From JARYLZ01 sp964388275 (GTDB lineage: Bacteria > Bacteroidota > Ignavibacteria > SZUA-365): a stretch of DNA of 64,000 nucleotides. Positions 8,583 through 18,000 of this stretch are shown piece after piece. How positions within the stretch are numbered: position 1 is the first letter of the stretch; every line of letters starts with the position of its first letter. The position numbers were made by a program, and so were the translations under genes. The DNA lies in assembly GCA_964388275.1 (NCBI GenBank), contig CAYLZD010000002.1, forward strand, positions 1-64,000. Direction: 5' to 3'. The notes under the pieces were generated by a model. That model saw only the letters and a list, made by a program, of their open reading frames with translations. It was not told the origin of the DNA and did not search any database.

Positions 8583-9588
8583 GCTCCACAGCCCTCTCCA
8601 CCCTCCCATCCGCATGCCTCGCAAACCTCCCCTCCCCGCGCGGGTGCACGTGGTCGTCCTCCGGCCAGGGCCAGCCGCCGAACTGCGTCGCGATGTAATC
8701 GTCGTAGGCCTGCCTGATCTCCTCGCGCGTGTTCATCACGAAAGGCCCGTACTGGATGACCGGCTCTCCGATCGGCCGCCCCTGCAACAGGAGAAGCTCT
8801 ACGTCGCCGGCTCCGGCGGTGAGTTCAACGTCCGCATCGGCGCGCAGTTGCACGGCATTATAAGCGGGGACGGCGCGCCCTGCTATCCTCAGGTCTCTCC
8901 CGCTGAAAAAATACAGCATGCGGTTCGAATCCGGCTTCGCCGCGGGCATTGTCCATGACGCTCCGGGCGCAAGCTTGATGTTCCAGATCGCGACATCCGC
9001 CTCCCGGCGCGAGGCCCAGGAACGGGGCGGGGGTGAAGGCGCCTCGACGCCCCGGATATCGCCCGCTGTCAAGGCGATCTCCACGCGGCCGCCGTCGCTC
9101 CGTAAACGCGGTATGCTTTCTCGCCAGAACATCGTGTAATGCGGCTCGGCGAATTTATCCGCGGCAGGGAGGTTGAGCCAGATCTGGAATAACTCCAAGG
9201 GATTGGGGTTCTCCCTGTCCAGCAGAGGGAACATTTCGGCGTGCAAAATCCCTTTTCCCGCTGTGAGCCACTGCACGTCCCCGCCTCCGTAACGTCCCGC
9301 GCCGCCCAGGGAATCGGAATGATCCAGTATGCCGGTGCGCACTATGGTCACGGTTTCGAAACCGCGATGCGGATGTTGGGGAAAACCCGGCGCCCTGCGT
9401 CCGTGATACATGCGCCAGCCGTCCTTGCCGGCGAAATCCTGCCCGAGCAGGCGGCCTTCCAGGGATGCCGCGGGTCCCATTTTGTCGTTGCCTGCGGGAT
9501 AATTGTCCAGATGATGAACGCAGAAAAGAAACGGATCCAGAGTGCTCCATGGGGAGGCGAGGGGCTCGATGGACAGAATGGATGTCAT
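8560..9588 (-). CDS. Pirin family protein (bicupin)
   Basis: 342 residues. The N-terminal cupin carries the pirin metal-binding set: HPHRGFET gives His72 and His74, and GKGILHAEMF gives His116 and Glu118. A second cupin-like half follows (RMLYFFSGRDLRI, then VELLLLQGRPIGEPVIQYGPFVMNT), with the usual pirin ending region YGPFVMNTREEIRQAYDDY. Family members bind iron; some act as quercetinases or redox-responsive cofactors, and the substrate here is unknown. The last dozen or so residues (GVGSGE) are read from a heptamer DNA repeat and are unlike normal pirins, which end near the RFARHADGRVE region. The gene stands alone, about 14 bases before the PIN toxin gene's end. Confidence 0.9.
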   Translation of the reverse strand: MTSILSIEPLASPWSTLDPFLFCVHHLDNYPAGNDKMGPAASLEGRLLGQDFAGKDGWRMYHGRRAPGFPQHPHRGFETVTIVRTGILDHSDSLGGAGRYGGGDVQWLTAGKGILHAEMFPLLDRENPNPLELFQIWLNLPAADKFAEPHYTMFWRESIPRLRSDGGRVEIALTAGDIRGVEAPSPPPRSWASRREADVAIWNIKLAPGASWTMPAAKPDSNRMLYFFSGRDLRIAGRAVPAYNAVQLRADADVELTAGAGDVELLLLQGRPIGEPVIQYGPFVMNTREEIRQAYDDYIATQFGGWPWPEDDHVHPRGEGRFARHADGRVERAVEQGVGSGE

Positions 9589-9601
9589 GATTTTTAGAAT
9601 T

Positions 9602-10015
9602 TCAGATGATATTTATGATGATTGGGATGCCGGTGATACCGAGATGCCGATCTGTAGACCAGCAGTTTGCGATGGGCTGGCTTGCCATGAGATGCAATCC
9701 CACGGCATCGGTGAGCGTCAGATTCTGATCCGCAAACCGGCGCAGTATCGAGTATCCCGCATCGAGTTCCACGGGACCAACGGGAAGAACGGTCAAGGGT
9801 ACCATCGCCTCTATCATCGAAAGGAACCGAAGCGCGAGCATGCGATCATAACGGCGAAGGAACCATCCATGTCCCTCGGCAATGACCGGTGCTGTTGTCA
9901 ACAACACGGGAGGATCAGCAAACACTCGTCGAAACAGGGGGTGACATGAATCAGATCGGTCCGCAAAGGCTAGCAGGGCGGACGTGTCCACGTATGATTC
10001 AATCTTTCTCGCCAT
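9602..10015 (-). CDS. PIN-domain toxin (VapC-like ribonuclease)
   Basis: 137 residues from the ATG at 10015 (MARKIESYVDTSALLAF). A longer frame to 10063 would run far into the antitoxin gene. PIN acidic residues are visible: Asp in YVDTSALL, Glu in APVIAEGHG, Asp in LTLTDAVGLHLM and Asp in WSTDRHLG. Such proteins are Mg-dependent endoribonucleases held inactive by a cognate antitoxin. The start overlaps the end of the upstream ribbon-helix-helix gene by 17 bases, the typical coupling of an antitoxin-toxin pair. The RNA target cannot be told from sequence. Confidence 0.88.
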   Translation of the reverse strand: MARKIESYVDTSALLAFADRSDSCHPLFRRVFADPPVLLTTAPVIAEGHGWFLRRYDRMLALRFLSMIEAMVPLTVLPVGPVELDAGYSILRRFADQNLTLTDAVGLHLMASQPIANCWSTDRHLGITGIPIIINII

Positions 10016-10223
10016 ACACCACTTCGTCGACTTTCGTGCTCGACGCGGAATCACCGGTTTCAATCATCCCGGCATATCTCATCCATGGACGGGTCTCGTC
10101 CACAGGAAGTGCGGCACGGAGGGCGCGACGGAAAAATTCCGCGAAAGGGATGCCAAGCCGGGCGGCCTCGTCCTTCGCCACTGAATATTCTTCCCCTGAA
10201 AGACTTATCTGAGTCCGAATCAT
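9999..10223 (-). CDS. Ribbon-helix-helix antitoxin of the PIN toxin module
   Basis: 74 residues. The N-terminal stretch MIRTQISLSGEEYSVAKDEA is a ribbon-helix-helix DNA-binding fold (beta strand RTQISLS, then helices to about residue 45). The C-terminal 30 residues (WMRYAGMIETGDSASSTKVDEVVYGEKD) are the usual toxin-wrapping tail. It overlaps the toxin gene by 17 bases. A perfect 10-base inverted repeat covers its start codon (10221-10253), consistent with autorepression. Confidence 0.88.
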   Translation of the reverse strand: MIRTQISLSGEEYSVAKDEAARLGIPFAEFFRRALRAALPVDETRPWMRYAGMIETGDSASSTKVDEVVYGEKD

Positions 10224-10253
10224 GATAACATGTTAGCGACGGGTGTTATCATG
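10221..10253. promoter_or_regulatory. Operator: 10-base perfect inverted repeat over the antitoxin start
   Basis: Arms CATGATAACA (10221-10230) and TGTTATCATG (10244-10253) are separated by 13 bases. The left arm contains the antitoxin ATG (minus strand, 10223-10221). The position and symmetry fit binding by the ribbon-helix-helix antitoxin, blocking both transcription and the start site. Confidence 0.7.
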
Positions 10254-10299
10254 TGCAATAAACCGCCAACTGAAGTGTGGATTTCCAACTTAAACTGTT

Positions 10300-10656
10300 C
10301 TACGGTTGATCGGAAAGCTCAAGCTGCTGACAGAGAGCGAGTCCTTTGCCGATCAGTTTCATCTCCGCATCTGAAAGCCGGCCGATATGGCGTATAAATC
10401 TTGCGGTTGAAACGGACCTGACCTGAAATGTGTCCGCCGAGGATTTTTTCGTCAATCCGTTGGTCCTCGAGCTCTCTATGGGTACATGCCATGATGCGCT
10501 TTCGAACTCATCCCTCCACGCCGTCAAGGGAACCATGATTCTCAAGGGCAGTCTCGCGAGGGCATCCCTGCTGACTATGACACAAGGCCGGATTTTCTTG
10601 ATCTCGGCATCCAACGACGGATCGAGGCCGATTTCCCAGACCTCTCCCCGCTTCAC
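10300..10656 (-). CDS. MazF/PemK-like mRNA interferase toxin
   Basis: 118 residues from a GTG. The N-terminal MKRGEVWEIGLDPSLDAEIKKIRPCVIVSRD matches the MazF/PemK signature (RGEVWxxxLDPxxGxEixKxRPcvvvs). The central HVPIESSRTNGLTKKSSADTFQVRSVSTARF and the C-terminal helix LIGKGLALCQQLEL also fit. The family cleaves mRNA at short sequences. The start overlaps the antitoxin stop in a GTGA, so the two are translationally coupled. Confidence 0.92.
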   Translation of the reverse strand: MKRGEVWEIGLDPSLDAEIKKIRPCVIVSRDALARLPLRIMVPLTAWRDEFESASWHVPIESSRTNGLTKKSSADTFQVRSVSTARFIRHIGRLSDAEMKLIGKGLALCQQLELSDQP

Positions 10657-10910
10657 AGGAACTCCTCCGAATCCAACGTCGTGAAAGTGGTGAGATCACA
10701 CCCGGCTTCGTAAATTCCGGCCAGGCGATCCGCTGCATCAGCCAGGCCGGCATCACGAGAGCGTTGCAGCTCTTTCTCGAGCGCGGTACGGATATATTCG
10801 GAAACGGTGATGCCTCTCGCCCTGGCCGTTTCTGCGGTCCATTCGAAAAGAGGCTCGCTGATGATTATGTTCAATCGCTTCTTCTGTGAATCGTTTTTCG
10901 ATGTGATCAT
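10653..10910 (-). CDS. Ribbon-helix-helix antitoxin of the MazF-like module
   Basis: 85 residues. KKRLNIIISEPLFEWTAETARARGITVSEYIRTALEKEL is a ribbon-helix-helix domain, and the acidic tail (TTFTTLDSEEFL) would neutralise the toxin. It is directly preceded by a strong sigma-70-type promoter (10938-10966) with a palindrome over the -10 box. It overlaps the toxin gene by 4 bases. The antitoxin type differs from E. coli MazE (AbrB fold), as is common for MazF relatives. Confidence 0.88.
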   Translation of the reverse strand: MITSKNDSQKKRLNIIISEPLFEWTAETARARGITVSEYIRTALEKELQRSRDAGLADAADRLAGIYEAGCDLTTFTTLDSEEFL

Positions 10911-10927
10911 GGCAATACTGACAGATA

Positions 10928-10966
10928 ATACTTATAGAGTATACATATAAATCTCATGCATGTCAA
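10928..10966 (-). promoter_or_regulatory. Sigma-70-type promoter and palindromic operator of the mazF module
   Basis: On the minus strand TTGACA (10966-10961), a 17-base spacer and TATACT (10943-10938) form a near-consensus promoter 28 bases from the antitoxin ATG. An inverted repeat ATACT - N5 - AGTAT (10928-10942) overlaps the -10 box and is a likely antitoxin binding site. Confidence 0.75.
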
Positions 10967-11045
10967 GCACGCGCGCTTCCATGCTTCATGATAAAGTCCC
11001 AGGGCGAGAATATCCGGATTTCCCGAGGGCGACCCTGCCGGAGGA

Positions 11046-14000
11046 TCACCTCATCATCACCATTGTTCCCGTCAGCGCAGCCCCATGCGCAAGCAAGCGG
11101 GCGAAATAGATTCCCGGAGGGAGCAGCGACCCTTCCTCACCTCGCCCGTCCCACTCGAATGTATGCGCTCCCGCCTGAAGCGGTCCCGTGTGCAGCGTCC
11201 TGACGCGTCTGCCGAATGAGTCGAAGACTATCAGAGCGACCGTCGTCTCCCGATCCATCTCGACAGGGATCGAGGTGAGACGGATGAAAGGATTCGGGAA
11301 ATTCTGCGGTAGCGTCATGTTCCGTATCGCGGCCGCCGCGGCTTCCGTCCCCGTCGTCGCGCGTACGGGCAGGTGTATGTACTTCGGATTCTTCATCTCC
11401 TTCTTGTAGCGCGTCGTGATGTACGCGTTGCTCTCTATCCTCGCATCGCCCCAGCCGGGATAGGCCCGCTCGGGCCAGTCGGCGTCGATATAGCTGAAGC
11501 CCTTTATCTCGGGATGGGCGGCAATGAAGGACCAGAACTTCGCGAACCAGGCATTCCAGTCGTTGACTCCGTCGTCGGAATCCGGAGTGATGTTCACGAA
11601 TGCGGCCGAGGTCTCGCTCATGTACACCGGTCTGTCCTTCTGCCGGGCCATCGCAAGAAAGCGCTGGGATTTTCCCTTCCTCGTTATTACTCCACGCTCG
11701 TAGTCCGGCAGGAAGAGGTCGAAATCGAGCGGATTGAACAGGTCCAGTCCGAACCAGTCCACGTATCCGTCCCCCGGATACCACCTTGCGCCGCGCGTGT
11801 CGACGGAGTCGAAGTCGTTCGCCGCCGCCGAATAATAGCACCAGATCGTCGCTATCGAATCACGGAAATCCCTCGCCGCGAACATGTCGACTATTTTCCG
11901 GAACATCGTCACGTACAGGTACGGATGATACCCGCCGCCGTTCCAGTTCGGACCCGCCCCGTTGAATTCGCCGCCTATCCGCAGGAACATGCGCCTGCCG
12001 TAATCTTTGCACAATGTGATTATGCTGTCGATGATGGAATCATACTGCGCGGAAACGGCGATGATGCTGTCGGTCGCGACGTCGCTGACCAGAAAGAGAC
12101 TGAGCTCGGGTATGAAACCGATGGAATCCGCCGCCCTGAAGAAATTTCCGAGCTCCCGCAGCGAATTCGCGGGGCCCCTTGTCCCCGGAATGCTGAAGAA
12201 AAGGCCGCGCACCGCGGGTTGTATCGTCGAGTCGGCCAGCGCGCCGAGATAACCGGCCAGCGGATCGCCTCCCTGCGCAAAGGTCATGGTCTGAACTCCG
12301 TGGTACACGCGGCCGTCCTCGGGCTCCAGCAGTGCGTTTGTGTTCACAGGGGGTTCTATACTTTTTATCGATTCCCTCACGATGTTGGTCATCGTGTACG
12401 GCGTCGTTTCCGGCAGCCATGCGCCGGGCAGCTGATACCACGACTGTATCCAGTATCCGTCCGGCTTCCCGATGCTCTGATGATATAGATCGATGAACGC
12501 GAGCGTCTGCTCCGAGTACATCTGCGCGTTGCGCGCGCCGTTGGTGTTGAAGATCATGTTGACCTTCATGCCTGTAGAAACCGCCACCGAATCGAGTTCA
12601 TGGATCCGTTTCATCCAATCGACGCCCGCAATGAGCGAACTCTGATTGGACTGAGCGCGGCCGAGCGCGTAGTCGTAAGGATTGTCGACGGTCAGGCCGT
12701 CGAAGCGCAGACCCGTCTCGAGCGATTTCGCGCGGACCGCTTCCAGCACGTCCATGTACTGTCCGTATCCGTCGCTGTTTCCGGCGATGCTGAAATATGA
12801 CGGAGTGGATCCCCACGCCCAGTTGGGGAAATTCGTGAGCAGATTGATCTCGATTCCGGGGATGGAATCCTTCCACAATTTCAGGACCTTGAACAACTCG
12901 ACGACCGCGCTCTCGATGGTGTGATAATTCTCCTGCTTGTTGTTCGGGAACAGCATGCGCCGTATCGGCCCGTCCATGTCCAGCATATCGATACTGCGTG
13001 ACGGATCCACTTCGCGGATCATGTCGATCAGCGGTTTCACGCCTGCCCAGTCCTGCCGGAAGGAAGCGAGCGCCGCGCCGTCGCCCTTCGATGCATGCCA
13101 GTCCAGAAGTCCGCCCAGTTCTATCGCGATGTGTATGTTCTTTTTCAGCAGTGCGGTCACCAGCGTCCGCATCTGTTGTTTGTCCACCCGTTCGTTGATG
13201 TCGCCGATATATATTTTCAGGATGTCGACGCGACTGTACACCTCCCTCCACAGCGTCGTATCGGCCAGCGCCCAGGGATCGCCGTAGCACATCAATATGC
13301 GCGGCGCATCCGTAGATTCATGCTTTACTTCCTTCCGGAAACGCTCGAGAAAATCCTCCAGGCTTCCTTCGGCGAAATAGAATCTGCTGGTGACGGTTTT
13401 TTCGCCTCCCTGTTCAATATCACCAAAACTCGCGGCCGAATGCAGGCAGCAACGGTCCAGATTGTTGAAGAGAAAGCAGGATTTCGGACTGGTCGCAGCC
13501 ATGTACGACATCCCGTCAGGCGCCATGGTAACGATATACGAATCGTCCGTCTTGTCGGGACTGGTCGCCGAGAAGCCGTTGACGAAAGGAGACACCGGGT
13601 TGTAACCCTCGTTCAGATAGAACTGCACGGTTTTCATCGGTCCGTTGTTGACGCGCGTCGTGCCGTCCATCCTGAAAGGCCTGCCGTTTTTGGACATCCA
13701 GGTTCGCGAGAGGTTCCAGTCCTGATAGTCCGCGCTGCCTCCGGGATTGAGGCAATTGAAGGAGAACACATTGGTCCAGCGCGCGCGTCCGATGTTCCTG
13801 ATCGTCATTTTGGCATCGACGTAGTCGACGGCGGGGATCAGTTCGAGCGTGTACTCGACTTTCCCCGGGCTTCTCCATGTATGGCGGACAACGCCGCCGG
13901 CATCGGGTCCTTCCCAGCGGATCGACGCTTCGGGGAAATTGAGTATCATGCCTTCAGACGAGCCGATCGTTTCCGGGAGGCCCAGAATGAAGTTCGCCCT

Positions 14001-14120
14001 TCCGAGATTCGGAACACGCACGACGCAAGCCATCTGGCTGTCGACAGGCGCCAGAGTAATTGTCTGCGCCTGAAGCATGGAAGCTGCGAGAAAAACGGGA
14101 AACAGGAACATTCCTTTCAT
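11046..14120 (-). CDS. Secreted GH26-like glycoside hydrolase with large N-terminal region and T9SS sorting domain
   Basis: 1024 residues, ATG preceded by GGAGGATCAG. Signal peptide 1-18 (FPVFLAASMLQA-Q). Residues about 20-260 look beta-rich. Residues about 270-590 look like an alpha/beta barrel-type region of unknown family (LKIYIGDIN, IHIAIELGG, IEINLLTNFPN, RFDGLTVDNPYDYA). Residues about 600-910 resemble glycoside hydrolase family 26: RIGGEFNGAGPNWNGGGYHPYLYVTMFRK puts the acid/base at Glu718, and PVYMSETSAAF puts the nucleophile at Glu836, with IWCYYSA and WYPGDGYVDWFGLDLFN between. The C-terminal sorting domain starts at about residue 937 (LPQNFPNPFIRLTS). GH26 members act mainly on beta-mannans; the true substrate is not evident. 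No other carbohydrate genes adjoin it. Confidence 0.82.
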   Translation of the reverse strand: MKGMFLFPVFLAASMLQAQTITLAPVDSQMACVVRVPNLGRANFILGLPETIGSSEGMILNFPEASIRWEGPDAGGVVRHTWRSPGKVEYTLELIPAVDYVDAKMTIRNIGRARWTNVFSFNCLNPGGSADYQDWNLSRTWMSKNGRPFRMDGTTRVNNGPMKTVQFYLNEGYNPVSPFVNGFSATSPDKTDDSYIVTMAPDGMSYMAATSPKSCFLFNNLDRCCLHSAASFGDIEQGGEKTVTSRFYFAEGSLEDFLERFRKEVKHESTDAPRILMCYGDPWALADTTLWREVYSRVDILKIYIGDINERVDKQQMRTLVTALLKKNIHIAIELGGLLDWHASKGDGAALASFRQDWAGVKPLIDMIREVDPSRSIDMLDMDGPIRRMLFPNNKQENYHTIESAVVELFKVLKLWKDSIPGIEINLLTNFPNWAWGSTPSYFSIAGNSDGYGQYMDVLEAVRAKSLETGLRFDGLTVDNPYDYALGRAQSNQSSLIAGVDWMKRIHELDSVAVSTGMKVNMIFNTNGARNAQMYSEQTLAFIDLYHQSIGKPDGYWIQSWYQLPGAWLPETTPYTMTNIVRESIKSIEPPVNTNALLEPEDGRVYHGVQTMTFAQGGDPLAGYLGALADSTIQPAVRGLFFSIPGTRGPANSLRELGNFFRAADSIGFIPELSLFLVSDVATDSIIAVSAQYDSIIDSIITLCKDYGRRMFLRIGGEFNGAGPNWNGGGYHPYLYVTMFRKIVDMFAARDFRDSIATIWCYYSAAANDFDSVDTRGARWYPGDGYVDWFGLDLFNPLDFDLFLPDYERGVITRKGKSQRFLAMARQKDRPVYMSETSAAFVNITPDSDDGVNDWNAWFAKFWSFIAAHPEIKGFSYIDADWPERAYPGWGDARIESNAYITTRYKKEMKNPKYIHLPVRATTGTEAAAAAIRNMTLPQNFPNPFIRLTSIPVEMDRETTVALIVFDSFGRRVRTLHTGPLQAGAHTFEWDGRGEEGSLLPPGIYFARLLAHGAALTGTMVMMR

Positions 14121-14391
14121 CTGATCCTCCTTGAGAGTTGGACTATATCAGCCGTTTTAGTCGGATGCAACCGAGGACGAGTTCACCGCAGATGGATCGA
14201 CAAGAAAACGGATTATGAGGTTACACGCAGAACAGCGCGCCGACCACTCACGGGTTCAGGCAATAATATTGCTGATCATCGGCCGTCACCCCGTCGCCGA
14301 CCGATTGCACTTTCAACCTCGCAACACTTCTTGAAGCACACGCGGCTATCCGCGAGCGGATGCCTCGGGCTGCAATAATCCGTGCGATATA

Positions 14392-14646
14392 TCAGAGTTC
14401 GAGTTCCACCAGCTGCGAGGAAACATCGGGCAGCACGGCGACTTTCCGGGCGAGCTCCTGCTTCTGTTCCTGTGTCCCATACAGCTCGAGAATCAGCAGG
14501 CCGCCGTCGCTGCAATTTTCCATGACGCCGTCGTGAATGCCGAGCCGTGTTTTGATTATGCAGCCCCAGGCTGTGAGAATCTGCTGCACTTTCACGGCCG
14601 ATTCGGTGCGGTTGCCGATGAGAACGAGAAGGATGGTGCGTTTCAT
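14392..14646 (-). CDS. Small ACT-like protein of the TM1266 family (putative iron-only hydrogenase regulator)
   Basis: 84 residues. The whole protein fits the short TM1266-type ferredoxin/ACT fold: LVLIGNRTESAVKVQQILTAWGCIIKTRLGIHD, then GGLLILELYGTQEQKQELARKVAVLPDVSSQLVEL. In other genomes relatives accompany [FeFe]-hydrogenase maturation genes, but no hydrogenase gene is in this window. It stands alone between two secreted-protein genes. Assignment rests on pattern recognition of the motif spacing, so the regulatory role is tentative. Confidence 0.7.
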   Translation of the reverse strand: MKRTILLVLIGNRTESAVKVQQILTAWGCIIKTRLGIHDGVMENCSDGGLLILELYGTQEQKQELARKVAVLPDVSSQLVELEL

Positions 14647-15066
14647 GGTTTTTTTGACATGGGTTGTAAGGATAAACAGGGTATGATGTTGAATATCGGA
14701 AGTTTTGCGTTCGCATCATACCGCGGAGTACGCGTCGATGAACCAATCGCCACGGCGCATGAATACCTTCTATAAACGCCGCCGAGGCCGGCCGGCCTCC
14801 AATCCTCAAAATGATCCCTCCGTTCCTGCCTGTAAAAATGCTCCTCTTTCGACTGGATTGTATTTTGTTTCCGCCATGGCATCGCGTCTACCCTCCTGAG
14901 CAATGATCCGGTTCAACCGTGCTTTATGACCTGAAACGAGGGGCTCCCTATCAGGGAATCGAGGTCTTTCTCCTGTCTCCTCTTTCTCCCTCGGAACGAT
15001 TCCTGCTCTGTGATTTTTTCCATATTTTTAGACTCCGTATCCGAATACACCAAAAGCGGAGTCCCA
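14647..15066. other. Divergent non-coding stretch between the ACT-like gene and the subtilisin gene
   Basis: About 420 bases between diverging genes. Short frames here show no family signature. It should carry both promoters, but I see no clear promoter boxes and no riboswitch-like structure. Confidence 0.5.
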
Positions 15067-18000
15067 ATGCGCGTTGTAACAGTCCCTTTCATAATTCTGG
15101 CAATCATGCTTGCATCCCGACCGGGAACTTTCGCGAAGGAGAAGGAGCGTCCCTCGTCCAAAGCCGCCGGCACGGCGCAAACGGTTCCCGGTGTCGTGAT
15201 AATCAAATTCCGGGCCTGGGCGCCGGTGTCATTCACGACGGGTGCAACCGGCGTCAACGCCGTCGATGCGATCCTGCACAGGATAGGAGCATCGGAGATA
15301 AGCGCGTTTCACACTCCGCCGCCGATGATGAAAGGAGCGATGAACGAATGGGAAGCGGCGCTCGCCAGGATGGTGAAGGTGCGCTACAAGTCCCCCGACG
15401 ACCCGCAGATGATAGCCCGGGAACTTTCCGCGCAACCTCTCGTCGAGTACTCGGAGCCGTATTACATTTTCCCGCTCAACCACACGCCCAACGATCCCAT
15501 GCTGTCTCAGCAGGCCGCGGTCGCGCTGATGAAGATGCAGGAAGCATGGGACGTGACCACCGGCGATACGACCGTCGTCATCGGCGACGTGGATTCCGGC
15601 GTGGATTGGACCCACACCGACCTGGCCGCAAGCATTTTCATCAACAAGGGCGAATGGGGCGCAAGCGGCGAACTCAGCAACAACGGCATAGATGACGACG
15701 GCAACGGCAAGAAAGACGACTGGCACGGCTGGGACTTCATAGGAAACGGCACGGCACAGTCGCCCCAACCCGACAACAATCCGATGGACGGCGCAATCGG
15801 CCACGGCACCAACACCTCTGGCTGCGCCGCGGCGACGGCGAACAACGGCATCGGAATCGCGGGTACGGGATACCGCGTCAAGATACTTCCCGTCAAGGCA
15901 GCGGGAGAGACCACGAGCGGCATTTCCGCCGGATACGAGGGCATCATCTACTCCGCCGACATGGGCTGCAAGGTGATCAATTGCAGTTGGGGAGGGACGG
16001 GCAGTTACAGCCAGGCCTTGCAGGACGTCATCAATTATGCGAACGGCAAGGGCGCCCTGATCGTGGGGTCCTCGGGCAACAATCCGCTCGACAACGATCG
16101 CGTGCCGCATTGGCCTTCCTCGTACTACCACGTGTTGAACGTGGGATCCATAGAATCCAGCGGCGCCGTTTCCTCCTGGTGCACTTACGGCGCTTCCGTG
16201 CACGTGTACGCTCCGGGCTCCAGCGTGTTGACCACGCGGAAAGGTGGAGGATACACGAGTCCGACCGGCACGTCGTTTTCTTCGCCGCTGACCGCCGGCG
16301 TCGCGGCTCTCGTGTTCAGCGTAAATCCGACGTGGACGCCCGACCAGGTGGCAAAACAGATCCGCGTCACGGCCGATCCTTTCTCGAATCCGCCTCAGGC
16401 CAAGCGCTTCGGAAGAGTGAACGCGTTCAAAGCGGTGAGCTCAAACAGAACTCTTTCGGATATTCCCGGCGTTCAGCTCAGGAATTTCATCGTCACCACT
16501 CCATCCGGATCCATGTTGACGCAGGCCGGTCAGACCGCGCGGGTGGAATTCATACTCGAAAACGTGCTCGCGCCGACCAGCGCAGCCGCCGTCGCCACTC
16601 TGGAGCTCGAAGACACTACTCTCGCCGCGACCGGCGCCACTTTCCCGCTTGGTGAAATGCCGACTTTCGGCACGAAGAGCATAGTCATGGACCTGAAACT
16701 ATCCGATAATCCCCTGATTTCGGAGGGCTACCTGCCGGTGCGCCTCAGGATCGAGGACGGGGAGTACGTCGATTATGTTGTGGGACGCGTCGGAGTGTAT
16801 CTGCAAAACGGCTGGCACACATCCCTGAGCATATCGATACCGACCTTCTATTCTCTCGACGTTCTCAATCCCACATCCGTATGGGGTACGGTGATTGTAA
16901 TGCAGAACCAGGCCCCGACACAGGAATACTGCTTCCGCTATGACGGCGGGGGATGGAATCTCGCGCACGGGCAGGGATATCCCGCGAAGCAGGGAGCATT
17001 CTGCATCACGGCTGTCGACGGAAACACCGCTCTCGTCGGCACGGGGCCTTCGACCGGCGCGGCCGCCGTCTGCAAGACGGTCAACGGCGGACAGACATGG
17101 ACGTCCTCATCCGTTTCTTCCATAACCGGGTTCGTGAACGCCATACACATGTTCAACGCGAACGAGGGGCTGTTCTTCGGCGATCCCAAGAACAACATAT
17201 GGGGCATCGGCAAGACCACCGACGGAGGCGCGACGTGGTCCGCTCTCGCCACCCCGGTCACTGCAGCGGCCGGCGAAGCCGGCTGGAACAATTCCTGCCA
17301 GTTCATCGGGAACACCGGATGGTTCGGAAGCAACAACGGAAAGATTTACAAGACCACGGACAAGGGAGGAACCTGGACGGCCTATACGACGCCCAGCAGG
17401 CATTCGGTGGATATCGCCTTCCGCGACCAGAACACCGGGGCCATCCGGTTCTCGACGCAGAACAACACCGGAAGCAATGCCATCGGCGTCACCAGCGACG
17501 GAGGCGAGACCTGGACCTTGCTGACGACCATTCAGATGACGCAGTTCGGCTCCATCGTGATGGAGCCCAACGGCAAAAGACTCTGGCTGCTGCGCGACGG
17601 CAATTCATATGTCAGCACGAACCTCGGACAGACCTGGCAGGTGGAACCTCGTCCCTCCGGCTTCGATCCCATCTCGGTCGCGGACGCATACAGCAACGGC
17701 ACGGACACCTACGTCTACGCCGCCGGTTTCGACGTTTTCAGGTTCATTTCTCCGTTCCAGTCCTTCGTGTCATCGGCGGAGCGCACCGGCGAGCCGTCGT
17801 CGACGGACTTTTCGCTGTCGCCTCTGTATCCGAATCCCGCTCACAGCGGAGTCACCTACGCGGATTTCCGCCTGACAAAGACAGGCACGGCGGAGTTGTC
17901 GGTCATCGACAATGCCGGACGTACTGTTAGAACCGTATTCTCAGCCGCGCTTGAGGCCGGCCGCCACTCCGCGCGCGTGGATCTGACCGGACTTCCGGCC

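Noticed and set aside
8330..8698. 122-residue plus-strand frame
   Set aside because: Largely translation of the heptamer repeat (LPTPNSPLPTPNS) and antisense to pirin.
13095..14378. 427-residue plus-strand frame
   Set aside because: Antisense shadow of the GH26-like gene, arginine-rich and without motifs.
14643..14903. 86-residue minus-strand frame upstream of the ACT-like gene
   Set aside because: No motif, atypical composition and no ribosome binding site; left as intergenic.
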